From CAIQPS01 sp963783835 (GTDB lineage: Bacteria; Actinomycetota; Thermoleophilia; RBG-16-64-13), in assembly GCA_963783835.1 (NCBI GenBank), contig CAWAOX010000014.1:62001-126000 (forward strand): a stretch of 64,000 bases of DNA, read 5' to 3'. The notes under the pieces were generated by a model. The model made no database searches, was not told the DNA's origin, and was given only the letters and a program-made list of their open reading frames with translations. Positions 1-8,041 of the stretch are shown piece after piece (position 1 is the first letter of the stretch; every line of letters begins with the position of its first letter). The position numbers were made by a program, and so were the translations under genes.

Positions 1-201
1 GACCATATAGGCCAGGACCAGGAGGACCAGCACGCCGCAGAGAGCGGCGAGGGTGGCAAAGAGGGGGTCGGCCCAACGGCCGACCCCCGTGCGCCGCCAG
101 GCCCCCGGTCCGGGGGCTTGGCGGCCGCCTCCTACGAGCGAGGCCTCAGTGGCGCCGCCGACAGGCGGCGCCGGAGCGGGGCTATTTACTGCCGATTGCA
201 T
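1..201 (-). CDS. pstC: PstC phosphate ABC transporter permease, N-terminal part (runs off the window)
   Basis: Only the first 67 codons are present. PstC is one of the two membrane permeases of the high-affinity phosphate importer PstSCAB. The ATG at 201 overlaps the end of pstS and has AGGTG just upstream. The frame gives a Pro/Gly/Ala-rich cytoplasmic tail of about 45 residues. A hydrophobic first membrane segment follows (TLAALCGVLVLLVLAYMV). This order and the position directly downstream of pstS fit PstC. No homologous core is visible, so the identity rests on context and the first helix. The tail coding sequence contains three strong hairpins, listed separately. Confidence 0.7.
   Translation of the reverse strand, partial: MQSAVNSPAPAPPVGGATEASLVGGGRQAPGPGAWRRTGVGRWADPLFATLAALCGVLVLLVLAYMV
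63..172. repeat. Three consecutive strong hairpins at the pstS-pstC junction
   Basis: Three perfect or near-perfect inverted repeats lie within 110 bp: 63-73 with 78-88 (11 bp, loop CAAC), 101-108 with 110-117 (8 bp, extended by about 5 further pairs to 96-122), and 151-159 with 164-172 (9 bp, loop GACA). All fall inside the N-terminal extension of pstC. Such structures between a binding-protein gene and its permease genes can stabilise the upstream mRNA or reduce read-through. That role is inferred here. Confidence 0.6.
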
Positions 202-1310
202 TCACCTTGGCAACGGCCAGGGTCTTTGAGGTCGTCGGGCAGGGGGGCGTACCCAAGGTCCTGCGCGATGGCGGTGCCGTCGTTCAGGGACCAGATGAGC
301 CAGGCCTTGAGAGCGTCGGCCTTGGCCGGGTCGGTCATCTTGTCGTAGGCGAGGATCCAGGTGGCACCCACGATGGGGTAGGCGTCGGCGTTGGGGCTAT
401 TCGCCACCGAGAAGCGCAGGTCTTCTGGGAACTGGGCGCCCGCGGCCGCCGCGGAGGTGGACTCCAGGCTGGGAGTGATGAAGTTGCCGGCCTGGTTCTT
501 GAGAGAGGCCATGGTCAGCTTGGATTCGATGGCGTAGGAGAGTTCGACGTAGCCGATGGAGCCTTCTTGCTGCTGGACCACCGCCGCTACCCCGTCGTTA
601 CCTTGACCGCCGACACCGGCCGGCCACTGGACTTCCTTGCCTTTGCCTACCGTGTCGGCCCACGTCTGGTTCACGCTCGTCAGGTAGCTCGTGAAGATGT
701 TCGTGGTGCCGGAGGAGTCGGAGCGGTGGACGACCTGGATGGCCTTGTCGGGTAGGGTCGTGCCCGAGTTGAGAGCGGCGATCTTGGGATCGTTCCAGTT
801 GGTGATCTCGCCCAGGAAGATAGCGGCCAGGGTGTCGGAGTCGAGCTTGAGTTCCTTCGCATCGGGAACATTGTACGCGAGGACGACCGAACCGAACACC
901 GTGGGAATGTGCAGAACTTCGGCACCACTGGCTGTCTCGGCGGCGGTGATCTCTTCGTCTTTCATGGGGGCGTCCGAAGCGCCGAAGTCCACCGTCATCT
1001 TGGTGAACTGCTCGATGCCGCCACCAGAACCGATGCCCTGATAGTTGATCTTGACGCCGGGATTGGCCGCTTGGAACTCACCGATCCACTCGATGTAGAG
1101 GGGTTTGGGAAAGGTGGCGCCGGCGCCGTTCAAGGAGGCAGCCGACGCACCGCCGGACGTTCCGGTGCTCGCTGCGGTCGTCGCGCTGCCGCCTGCGCTG
1201 GGGAGCTCGCTGCTACCGCATCCTGCAGCCACGACACCGAGAGCGACTATCACGATGAGCGCCACAGCCAGGACGGCGATCAAGCCGGTGCGTTTGCTTC
1301 TTAAAGTCAT
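186..1310 (-). CDS. pstS: PstS phosphate-binding lipoprotein, copy 1 (frameshifted near the C-terminus)
   Basis: PstS captures phosphate outside the membrane and delivers it to PstCAB. The chosen ATG at 1310 has GAGG nine bases upstream; an in-frame GTG lies at 1331. A lipoprotein signal ends in a VVAAGC lipobox, followed by a Ser/Thr/Gly linker. The mature domain starts at GAGATFPKPLY and contains the phosphate-binding RSDSSGTTN and the GYVELSYA segment. The last codons are shifted: reading past CTCAAA gives KDPGRCQGECNRQ. Removing one A restores TLAVAKVNAIGSK and a TAG stop at 182-184, which matches the shape of copy 2. The protein is otherwise almost identical to the copy at 15733-16902. 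Confidence 0.93.
   Translation of the reverse strand: MTLRSKRTGLIAVLAVALIVIVALGVVAAGCGSSELPSAGGSATTAASTGTSGGASAASLNGAGATFPKPLYIEWIGEFQAANPGVKINYQGIGSGGGIEQFTKMTVDFGASDAPMKDEEITAAETASGAEVLHIPTVFGSVVLAYNVPDAKELKLDSDTLAAIFLGEITNWNDPKIAALNSGTTLPDKAIQVVHRSDSSGTTNIFTSYLTSVNQTWADTVGKGKEVQWPAGVGGQGNDGVAAVVQQQEGSIGYVELSYAIESKLTMASLKNQAGNFITPSLESTSAAAAGAQFPEDLRFSVANSPNADAYPIVGATWILAYDKMTDPAKADALKAWLIWSLNDGTAIAQDLGYAPLPDDLKDPGRCQGECNRQ
231..1129 (-). repeat. Long direct repeat, pstS copy 1 (partner 15781-16679)
   Basis: This 899-bp block aligns without gaps to 15781-16679 at a constant offset of 15,550 bases, with 13 mismatches by my count. The identity covers the mature phosphate-binding domain and stops abruptly at the signal-peptide/linker side and at the last codons. 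This indicates a recent duplication or gene conversion limited to the domain. Confidence 0.9.
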
Positions 1311-1401
1311 CCCTGTCTTCCTCGCTTTCACTTCTTCTGAGTTTCCTCTTGGCCTATTCAGGGTTCTGGCCCGAAGAGTAGCCGTAGGGGCGAGGGTCGT
1401 T

Positions 1402-1428
1402 GTTAACGCACGGTTAAAGCGAGGTTAA
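1402..1428. promoter_or_regulatory. Pho box: three GTTAA repeats at 11-bp spacing
   Basis: GTTAA occurs at 1402, 1413 and 1424, exactly 11 bp apart. This is the spacing recognised by PhoB/PhoP-type winged-helix regulators binding in tandem on one face of DNA. It lies between the divergent pstS and response-regulator genes, so it could control both. Similar repeats precede the second pstS. Confidence 0.75.
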
Positions 1429-1507
1429 TTCTCCGCGGGCCCGCTGCTGCTATTGTTAGGATGCTACGGCCGGGCTGCGGCCGAATGGCGTCAGCAGACG
1501 AGGGGCG

Positions 1508-2266
<759 letters not shown>

Positions 2267-2277
2267 GGACCTGAGCC

Positions 2278-4077
2278 ATGCGCCTGCGCTACAAGCTGCC
2301 CATCGCCTTCGCCCTCACCACGCTGGTCTTCGCGGGAATCGTCGCTTTGGTGGCGGCGTTGGCGTTGCGAGGCGTGTACCTCGACAGGCTCCAGGACGAC
2401 ATGTCCCTACAGGCGCAGCAGTTCGCCGCCGTCCTCGAGCAGGAAGCCTCGGCCTCGGTGGGCGGCGACGCCGCGTATTTACAGGCGCTCACCGACAAAG
2501 CCGGAGACGCCGGTGGCCTCCGCCTTACCCTCATCGCCCATGACGGAACAGTGCTGGCCGACTCTCAGGTCGACCCCGCCACGCTCGACAACCACGCCAA
2601 CCGCACCGAGGTGGCCCAGGCGCTCGCTGGCCACGAGGGCCGGGCACGGCGGGAGTCGGCGACTCTCAAGCAAGAGGAGGTCTACGTCGCCACCCCGCTC
2701 CCCGAAAGCGACGCCTCCTGGTCCGAAGGAGTGGTGCGAACGGCATTGCCCGCCAGCCGCGTCGACGCCATGGTGGCCGCTGCGTGGCGGGTGCCACTGA
2801 TCGTCTGGGCGGTCCTGCTCTTGCCCACCCTGGCCGTCTCCTATCTGCTCACCAGATCGATAACCCGCCCGGTCCAACGCCTCCAGGAGATGACTGGGCG
2901 GGTGGCCGCGGGCGAACTGAGCTACCGGACGAGCGTCCGCCGTAACGACGAACTGGGCGATCTGGCCGGCTCGCTCAACGACATGGCTTCTCAACTGGAG
3001 ACCCAGGTGGACCAGCTTGCCACGGAGAAAGAACGGTCCGGGCAGGTGCTGAGCGCCATGAGCGAAGGCGTCGTGGTGGTCGATGCGGATGGCCGTTTGG
3101 TTCGCGCCAACCCGGCCGCGGAGCGCATCCTGAGGGCCCCCCTGGAGGATGCCGAGGGATCTCCATTTGTCGTGGCCGCCCGCGCCTTCCCTGCACGTGC
3201 GCTCGCGGACAAGTCGCGCGAGACCGGCGGCCCCATCGCCGAGATCGTCGAGTTGCCCGGCCAGCGCTTCGTGGCCGTGGAGGTCATACCGCTGCATGCT
3301 GCTGAAGGTGCCGCTGGCCGGCCGGGCCAGACCCTCTTTGTGATCCGTGACGAGACGGCACGCCTCGCGACTGATCGCATCCGGCGCGACTTCGCTACTA
3401 ACGTCTCCCATGAGTTGAAGACTCCGCTGGCCGGGCTCTCGCTCCTCGCCGGAACCTTGAAACACGCCATTCATGAGGACCCAGAGCAGGCGGCGGTGTT
3501 CGTCGATCGGCTTTCGGCCGAGATCGGCCGTTTGACCGACCTGACCAGCGACCTGCTCACGCTTTCGCAGTTCGAGGAACCGGGCAGCGAAGTCGAGAGC
3601 GACTTCGTCCTCGTCGATCTCGGTCGGCTGGTCGAGGAGACGGTGGCCGAACTACTGCTGTTCGCCCAGGCAAAGAACCAGGAAGTAGCGGTCGACGTCG
3701 CCTCCGGCTCGACCGTCCTGGGAGATGAAGTCGCGCTCCGCACTCTCATCCGAAACCTCCTCGACAACGCCATCCGTTACACCGAGCCCGGGGGACACAT
3801 CGCGGTGCGGATACGCGTCGAGGGAGACGGGGGCGGGCGACCCTGGGTCGTGCTCACCGTGCAGGACGACGGAGTCGGCATCCCGGTCGCCGACCAAAGG
3901 CGCATCTTCGAGCGCTTCTACCGGGTGGACAAGGGGCGCTCGCGGGAGACCGGGGGGACCGGTCTCGGCCTGAGCATCGTGCGCCACGTGACCGAGCGGC
4001 ACGGCGGCAAGGTGGAGGTCGCGAGCACGCTTGGGTCGGGTTCCACCTTCACGGTCCGGATACCGGCCACCGAGTAG
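2278..4077 (+). CDS. phoR: PhoR-like sensor histidine kinase
   Basis: Membrane sensor kinase of 599 aa. TM1 is at about 8-31, followed by an external domain (about 32-168), TM2 (about 170-191), HAMP (about 192-245), PAS (about 258-365) and HisKA with the phosphorylated H378 in VSHELKTPL. The ATPase domain has an N box (RNLLDNAIRY, about 490-500), DDGVGIP (D530) and GTGLGLSIV (about 560-568). It follows the response regulator closely and surely phosphorylates it. The PAS domain between HAMP and HisKA is typical of PhoR, which senses the state of the Pst transporter in characterised systems. The 3' end overlaps a convergent serine dehydratase remnant. Confidence 0.93.
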   Translation: MRLRYKLPIAFALTTLVFAGIVALVAALALRGVYLDRLQDDMSLQAQQFAAVLEQEASASVGGDAAYLQALTDKAGDAGGLRLTLIAHDGTVLADSQVDPATLDNHANRTEVAQALAGHEGRARRESATLKQEEVYVATPLPESDASWSEGVVRTALPASRVDAMVAAAWRVPLIVWAVLLLPTLAVSYLLTRSITRPVQRLQEMTGRVAAGELSYRTSVRRNDELGDLAGSLNDMASQLETQVDQLATEKERSGQVLSAMSEGVVVVDADGRLVRANPAAERILRAPLEDAEGSPFVVAARAFPARALADKSRETGGPIAEIVELPGQRFVAVEVIPLHAAEGAAGRPGQTLFVIRDETARLATDRIRRDFATNVSHELKTPLAGLSLLAGTLKHAIHEDPEQAAVFVDRLSAEIGRLTDLTSDLLTLSQFEEPGSEVESDFVLVDLGRLVEETVAELLLFAQAKNQEVAVDVASGSTVLGDEVALRTLIRNLLDNAIRYTEPGGHIAVRIRVEGDGGGRPWVVLTVQDDGVGIPVADQRRIFERFYRVDKGRSRETGGTGLGLSIVRHVTERHGGKVEVASTLGSGSTFTVRIPATE

Positions 4078-4399
4078 CTCGCCCACTCCGCGGCCCCGGC
4101 GCCCAGCCCTCGTGACCGGCCGCATCGAAGGCCTCGAGCACCATCCCGTTGGGGTGCATGGGCAACTGGGTATCCGGACGCCACATCACCTCTACCTGGC
4201 TGCCGGCGAGAGTCTTGCAGATGGCTTGGTCGGTGCCGTGACCCCGTCCGGTCAGGGCCAGGCTGCCATAGAGGGTGGCGCGAAAACCGGCCGCGGTCGG
4301 GTTCCAGCCCGCGAAGATCGCCGCGGCCCGCCCCGGCCCGATGGTGTGACTACTCGACGGGCCGTGCCCTATCTTGAAGATCGGTCTGATCGACTCCAC
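4049..4399 (-). pseudogene. L-serine dehydratase N-terminal fragment
   Basis: The 116-residue frame begins with a GTG at 4399 and reads like the start of iron-sulfur L-serine ammonia-lyase: IGHGPSSSHTIGPGRAA, then ATLYGSLALTGRGHGTD, then LPMHPNGMVLEAFDA. After about residue 95 the similarity ends and a stop follows inside the 3' end of the convergent kinase gene. The whole catalytic remainder (normally several hundred residues with the Fe-S cysteines) is absent. The start overlaps the lgt 3' end by 50 bases. I read it as a truncated remnant. Confidence 0.75.
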
Positions 4400-5231
4400 T
4401 CCGCATCGTCCTCCAGATCAGTAGAGCGGCCAAGGCAGCGATGATAGCGGCATAGAGGACCGGATAGAACCAACTGGGCTCCGTCGCCGTGAGTGAGCGG
4501 GGACGAAGGAAGTATTCGGCCACCCGGAAGAGCGTGAAGCCCAGAGCGAACACGAGAAAGGGCGCGCCTGGGGCGACGTGCAATGCGCCGGGGGCGGCCG
4601 GGCGCCGCCTGAGCATCAACCATACGGCCAGACCGCCGAATACGAGCGCGGCGATCATCTCGTAGATCTGGGTGGGGTGGACGGGGTGGACGAGCCCGGT
4701 GAATCCCAACAAACCGCTCTGCCCCGAGACCAGTTGCCAGTTCCACGCCGGGCTGCCCGTGGGGAACGCGACGCCCCAGGGCAGCGACGTCACGGTGCCG
4801 AAGCAACAGCCTTCTAGAAAGCAGCCGGTCCGCATGAGGACGATACCGGCGACGATCGCAGGCACGGCGCTGTCCGCCAGCTTCCAGAGCGGGAGGCGGA
4901 GCGCCCATGACAGTAACGCGCCCGCCGCAAGGGCCAGGATAAGCCCGCCGTAGAGGGAGAACCCGCGGAACTGGAGGCCAAGGATCTGCGCCGGGTCCTC
5001 AGCGTAAACGCCCCAGTTGGTCGCCAAGTCGAGTAGCCGGGCGCCCACGATCCCGACGACGAGGGCCCCACCGTACAACAGAAGGGCCCGGCGCCATGGC
5101 AAGCCTCGCCGCCGGGCGATCACCGCGCCGAGCGCCAGCGCCACCGCCCACGCGATAACGTAGACGGTGCTGTAGGCCCCGAGCGCCACCTCGGTGCCGC
5201 CCAGGGTGAAGTTCAACAGTACGGGGTGCAT
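4350..5231 (-). CDS. lgt: Prolipoprotein diacylglyceryl transferase (Lgt family)
   Basis: Integral membrane enzyme of 293 aa that transfers diacylglycerol from phosphatidylglycerol to the lipobox cysteine of prolipoproteins. About seven hydrophobic segments are visible. Family motifs are RGFSLYGG (about 89-96), the signature region RTGCFLEGCCFG (134-145) followed by LPWGVAFP, and HPTQIYE (185-191). The GCFxxGCC form belongs to an Lgt-like branch rather than the classic GNFxN form, so exact orthology to canonical Lgt is likely but not certain. Its substrate class fits the many lipoproteins in the window (PstS, kelch, M23 and linker-rich lipoproteins). The C-terminal tail overlaps the serine dehydratase remnant. 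Confidence 0.88.
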   Translation of the reverse strand: MHPVLLNFTLGGTEVALGAYSTVYVIAWAVALALGAVIARRRGLPWRRALLLYGGALVVGIVGARLLDLATNWGVYAEDPAQILGLQFRGFSLYGGLILALAAGALLSWALRLPLWKLADSAVPAIVAGIVLMRTGCFLEGCCFGTVTSLPWGVAFPTGSPAWNWQLVSGQSGLLGFTGLVHPVHPTQIYEMIAALVFGGLAVWLMLRRRPAAPGALHVAPGAPFLVFALGFTLFRVAEYFLRPRSLTATEPSWFYPVLYAAIIAALAALLIWRTMRSGVDQTDLQDRARPVE

Positions 5232-5357
5232 CGTCCCTGCAACGGTATTGGAACAGGCATGGCCGTGTCAATTCCCCCGGCCGGCGCAGACCCCACCCGG
5301 GGGACGCGCCCGAACGCCGCCCCGCGCGTCACCACGCGAAGCGACCAGCCGTCTCGA

Positions 5358-7199
5358 TCAGCTTGGGCAAAGGGTGGGCAGGCTCGCGGTCCACTCCTCG
5401 GATCCGCTCGTCAGGTACTCATGCATGTCATTGGCCGCCTGGCGCGCCGCACCCATCGCCAGGATGACCGTCGCCGAGCCGGTGACGATGTCGCCGCCCG
5501 CCCAGACACGGAGCACGCTGGTACGGCCCGAAGCCGTGTGAGTGGCTATGTACCCTTTCGAGTTTCGCTCGAGGCCGCACGAACCGGAGAACAAGACGGG
5601 GTTGGGCCCCGCACCCACGGCGACGATGACCATGTCGACGTCCATGAGGAAGTTGGATCCCGCTTTGGGGATCGGCCTGGGTCTGCCGGAGGCGTCGGGC
5701 TCGCCCAGTTGCATCTGGACGCACTCCATCTGCTTGACCCAGCGGCGGTCGTCCCCGATGAAGCGGATGGGATTGGTGAGGAAGCGGAATTTGATCCCCT
5801 CTTGCTCCGCGTGCTCGATCTCCTCGGTGCGGGCCGGCATCTCGTCCCGCGTACGCCGGTACACGATGGAGACCTCTCGGCTACCCATGCGCACAGCAGT
5901 GCGCGCGCAGTCCATGGCGACGTTACCGGCTCCCAGCACGGCCACTTGCCGGCCCCTGGGAGCCGGGGTGTCGTAGTCCGGAAAAGCATAGGCCTTCATC
6001 AGGTTCACGCGCGTGAGGTACTCGTTCGCGGAGAGGATGTTGCAGAGGTTCTCGCCGGGCAGCTTCATGAACACCGGCAGTCCCGCCCCGGTACCTATGA
6101 ACACCGCGTCGTACCCGGAAGCGAACAGTTCCTCGATGGTGTAGAGCCGGCCCACGATGGAATTGATCTCGACCTTGACCCCCAGGCGCCGCAGATAGTC
6201 GATCTCAGCCTCCACGATCGCTTTGGGCAGCCGGAACTCGGGGATGCCGTAGACCAGGACCCCGCCCGCCTTGTGGAGGGACTCGAACACGGTGACGGAG
6301 TGACCTTTGGCCACCATGTCGGCGGCCATGGTGAGGCCGGCCGGACCGCTGCCCACCACCGCGATGCGCTTACCCGTCGCCGGGGCTTTGCGGGGGATAG
6401 AGACCGCGTCCGTCTCCCGTTCGAAGTCGGCCGCGAACCGCTCCAGGTTGCCGATGGCGACCGGTTCTTCCTTCTTGCCGAGCAGGCAGAGCTTCTCGCA
6501 CTGGTCGTCCTGGGGACACACCCGGCCACATACCGCGGGCAGCGCGTTCTTCTGCTTGATAAGCCGGGCCGCCTCGACGAACTCGCCTGCCTTGATGAGG
6601 CGGACGAAGCCCGGGATATCCACCTCGACCGGACAGCCGGCCACACACGCCGGCTTCTTGCAGTCCAGACAGCGGGTCGCCTCGACGATCGCCAATTCCC
6701 GGTCGAATCCGTAGGAGACCTCGTTGAAGTTACGAACGCGCAGCATGGCGTCCTGCTCGGGCTTCTTCTGGCGGAGCACTTTGGGTTTGATCCGAGCCTG
6801 GTCGGCCCGCGACATGCCATGCCAGTGGCAGCCCACGGTCGTGCAGATGGAGAAGTCGACCAGTCTGGATTGCGCGTAGATCACCAGACGCGCCGCAGGC
6901 GCGCCGCACTCCTCGCAGGTGCGCTGCTCGACGAGCGAGCGTCCGCAGTGGGAACAGGACACGTCGTTGACCATCCGTCCCTCGAGCAGCTCTATGCTCA
7001 CCTGCCGCTCGAAGACGTCGAACTTGGGGCTGAGGAGCAACTCGCCCGTCTGGCCATCGGCGGAAACCATCAGCCGTACCCAGATCTGCCTGGTGGCTGG
7101 ATCGAAGACGTTCAGCGCCTGGTAGCAGTGCGGGCAGAACGTGGAAAGCTCGGCGCCCGCAAGGAGGCTCTTGGCCTCGGTCTCGGTCTTGCTTCCCAT
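5358..7199 (-). CDS. nfnB: NfnB-type large subunit of NADH-dependent ferredoxin:NADP oxidoreductase, with zinc-ribbon-like N-terminus
   Basis: 613 aa. From about residue 155 it is the GltA/NfnB fold: Fe-S cysteines C177, C180, C185, C189 and C224, C228, C234, C238, a FAD-binding GSGPAG (about 283-288), and a second nucleotide site GAGNVAMDCA. The pair with NfnA carries out flavin-based bifurcation among NADH, NADPH and ferredoxin; glutamate synthase small subunit and sulfide dehydrogenase are relatives. Unusual is the first ~150 residues, with Cys pairs C22/C25, C82/C85 and C95/C98 plus C119 and C124, resembling zinc ribbons. It starts seven bases after the nfnA stop, so the genes form one transcript. 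Confidence 0.88.
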   Translation of the reverse strand: MGSKTETEAKSLLAGAELSTFCPHCYQALNVFDPATRQIWVRLMVSADGQTGELLLSPKFDVFERQVSIELLEGRMVNDVSCSHCGRSLVEQRTCEECGAPAARLVIYAQSRLVDFSICTTVGCHWHGMSRADQARIKPKVLRQKKPEQDAMLRVRNFNEVSYGFDRELAIVEATRCLDCKKPACVAGCPVEVDIPGFVRLIKAGEFVEAARLIKQKNALPAVCGRVCPQDDQCEKLCLLGKKEEPVAIGNLERFAADFERETDAVSIPRKAPATGKRIAVVGSGPAGLTMAADMVAKGHSVTVFESLHKAGGVLVYGIPEFRLPKAIVEAEIDYLRRLGVKVEINSIVGRLYTIEELFASGYDAVFIGTGAGLPVFMKLPGENLCNILSANEYLTRVNLMKAYAFPDYDTPAPRGRQVAVLGAGNVAMDCARTAVRMGSREVSIVYRRTRDEMPARTEEIEHAEQEGIKFRFLTNPIRFIGDDRRWVKQMECVQMQLGEPDASGRPRPIPKAGSNFLMDVDMVIVAVGAGPNPVLFSGSCGLERNSKGYIATHTASGRTSVLRVWAGGDIVTGSATVILAMGAARQAANDMHEYLTSGSEEWTASLPTLCPS

Positions 7200-7206
7200 A
7201 CCCGCC

Positions 7207-8037
7207 TCACCGGATCCTTATGGAGGTAAGAAGCGAGGTGCGCTCGTCCCGGGAATACATGCTGTTTCTTTGGATGAGCTCGTCGAAGTCCACCTTGTGC
7301 CCGTCGAAGTGCGGCCCGTCAACACAGGCGAAGCGGGTCTCGCCCCCAACCGTCACCCGGCAACCCCCGCACATGCCGGTCCCGTCCACCATGATGGGGT
7401 TCAGGCTGACGAGAGTGGGGATCTGGTAGAGCCGGGTCATGTCGCACACCGCCCGCATCATGATGAGGGGGCCCACCGCGATCACTTGGTCCACGTGCAC
7501 CTGCTCCTCGACCAAGCTGGAGAGAGCGTCGGTCACCAGGCCATGCATGCCGTAGCTGCCGTCGTCGGTGGTCACGAGCACCCGGTCGCAGAGAGCCTCC
7601 ATCTCGTCTTCCAAGATGAGCAGAGCCTTCTCCCGGGCGCCGACGATGGCGATGAGCGAGTTGCCCGCTTCTTTCGCGCCCTGCATGATGTGATGAAGAA
7701 CGGCGATGCCCGAACCGCCGCCGATACCGACGACGGTGCCCACTTTGGTGAAGCGCTCGTCGCAGCCCAAGGGGCCCACCAGGTCCTTGATGGCATCGCC
7801 TACCTTGAGCGAGGCGAGCATGGCCGTGGTCTTGCCGAGCACCTGGAAGATGATGGTGATGGTGCCGTGGACCTCGTCCTTGTAGGCGACCGTCAGCGGG
7901 GTGCGCTCCCCGGTCTCGTTGACGCGCAGGATGATGAACTGCCCCGGGTGGATCTTGCGGGCGATGGCGGGGGCCTCGACCGTGATGGAGATCATGTCCC
8001 CTTTGGTCAGTTCTCGGCGATCGGTGATGGTATGCAT
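7207..8037 (-). CDS. nfnA: NfnA-type small subunit (sulfide/dihydroorotate dehydrogenase-like FAD/NAD-binding protein)
   Basis: 276 aa protein of the PyrK/NfnA family. An N-terminal FAD-binding barrel carries RTPLTVA (about 44-50), the NAD-binding region has GIGGGSGIAVLHH (about 102-114), and a C-terminal [2Fe-2S] site is seen as MCGGCRVTVGG with a further cysteine at FACVDGP. It transfers electrons between NAD(H) and the flavins of NfnB. Its ATG lies four bases after the stop of the five-sensor protein upstream, and nfnB follows seven bases downstream, so all three are probably co-transcribed. Confidence 0.9.
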   Translation of the reverse strand: MHTITDRRELTKGDMISITVEAPAIARKIHPGQFIILRVNETGERTPLTVAYKDEVHGTITIIFQVLGKTTAMLASLKVGDAIKDLVGPLGCDERFTKVGTVVGIGGGSGIAVLHHIMQGAKEAGNSLIAIVGAREKALLILEDEMEALCDRVLVTTDDGSYGMHGLVTDALSSLVEEQVHVDQVIAVGPLIMMRAVCDMTRLYQIPTLVSLNPIMVDGTGMCGGCRVTVGGETRFACVDGPHFDGHKVDFDELIQRNSMYSRDERTSLLTSIRIR

Positions 8038-8041
8038 GTGT

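Noticed and set aside
5226..7229. 667-codon open frame on the plus strand
   Set aside because: Antisense to nfnB, which has clear cofactor motifs. The product is a His/Asp/Arg-rich sequence typical of shadow frames.
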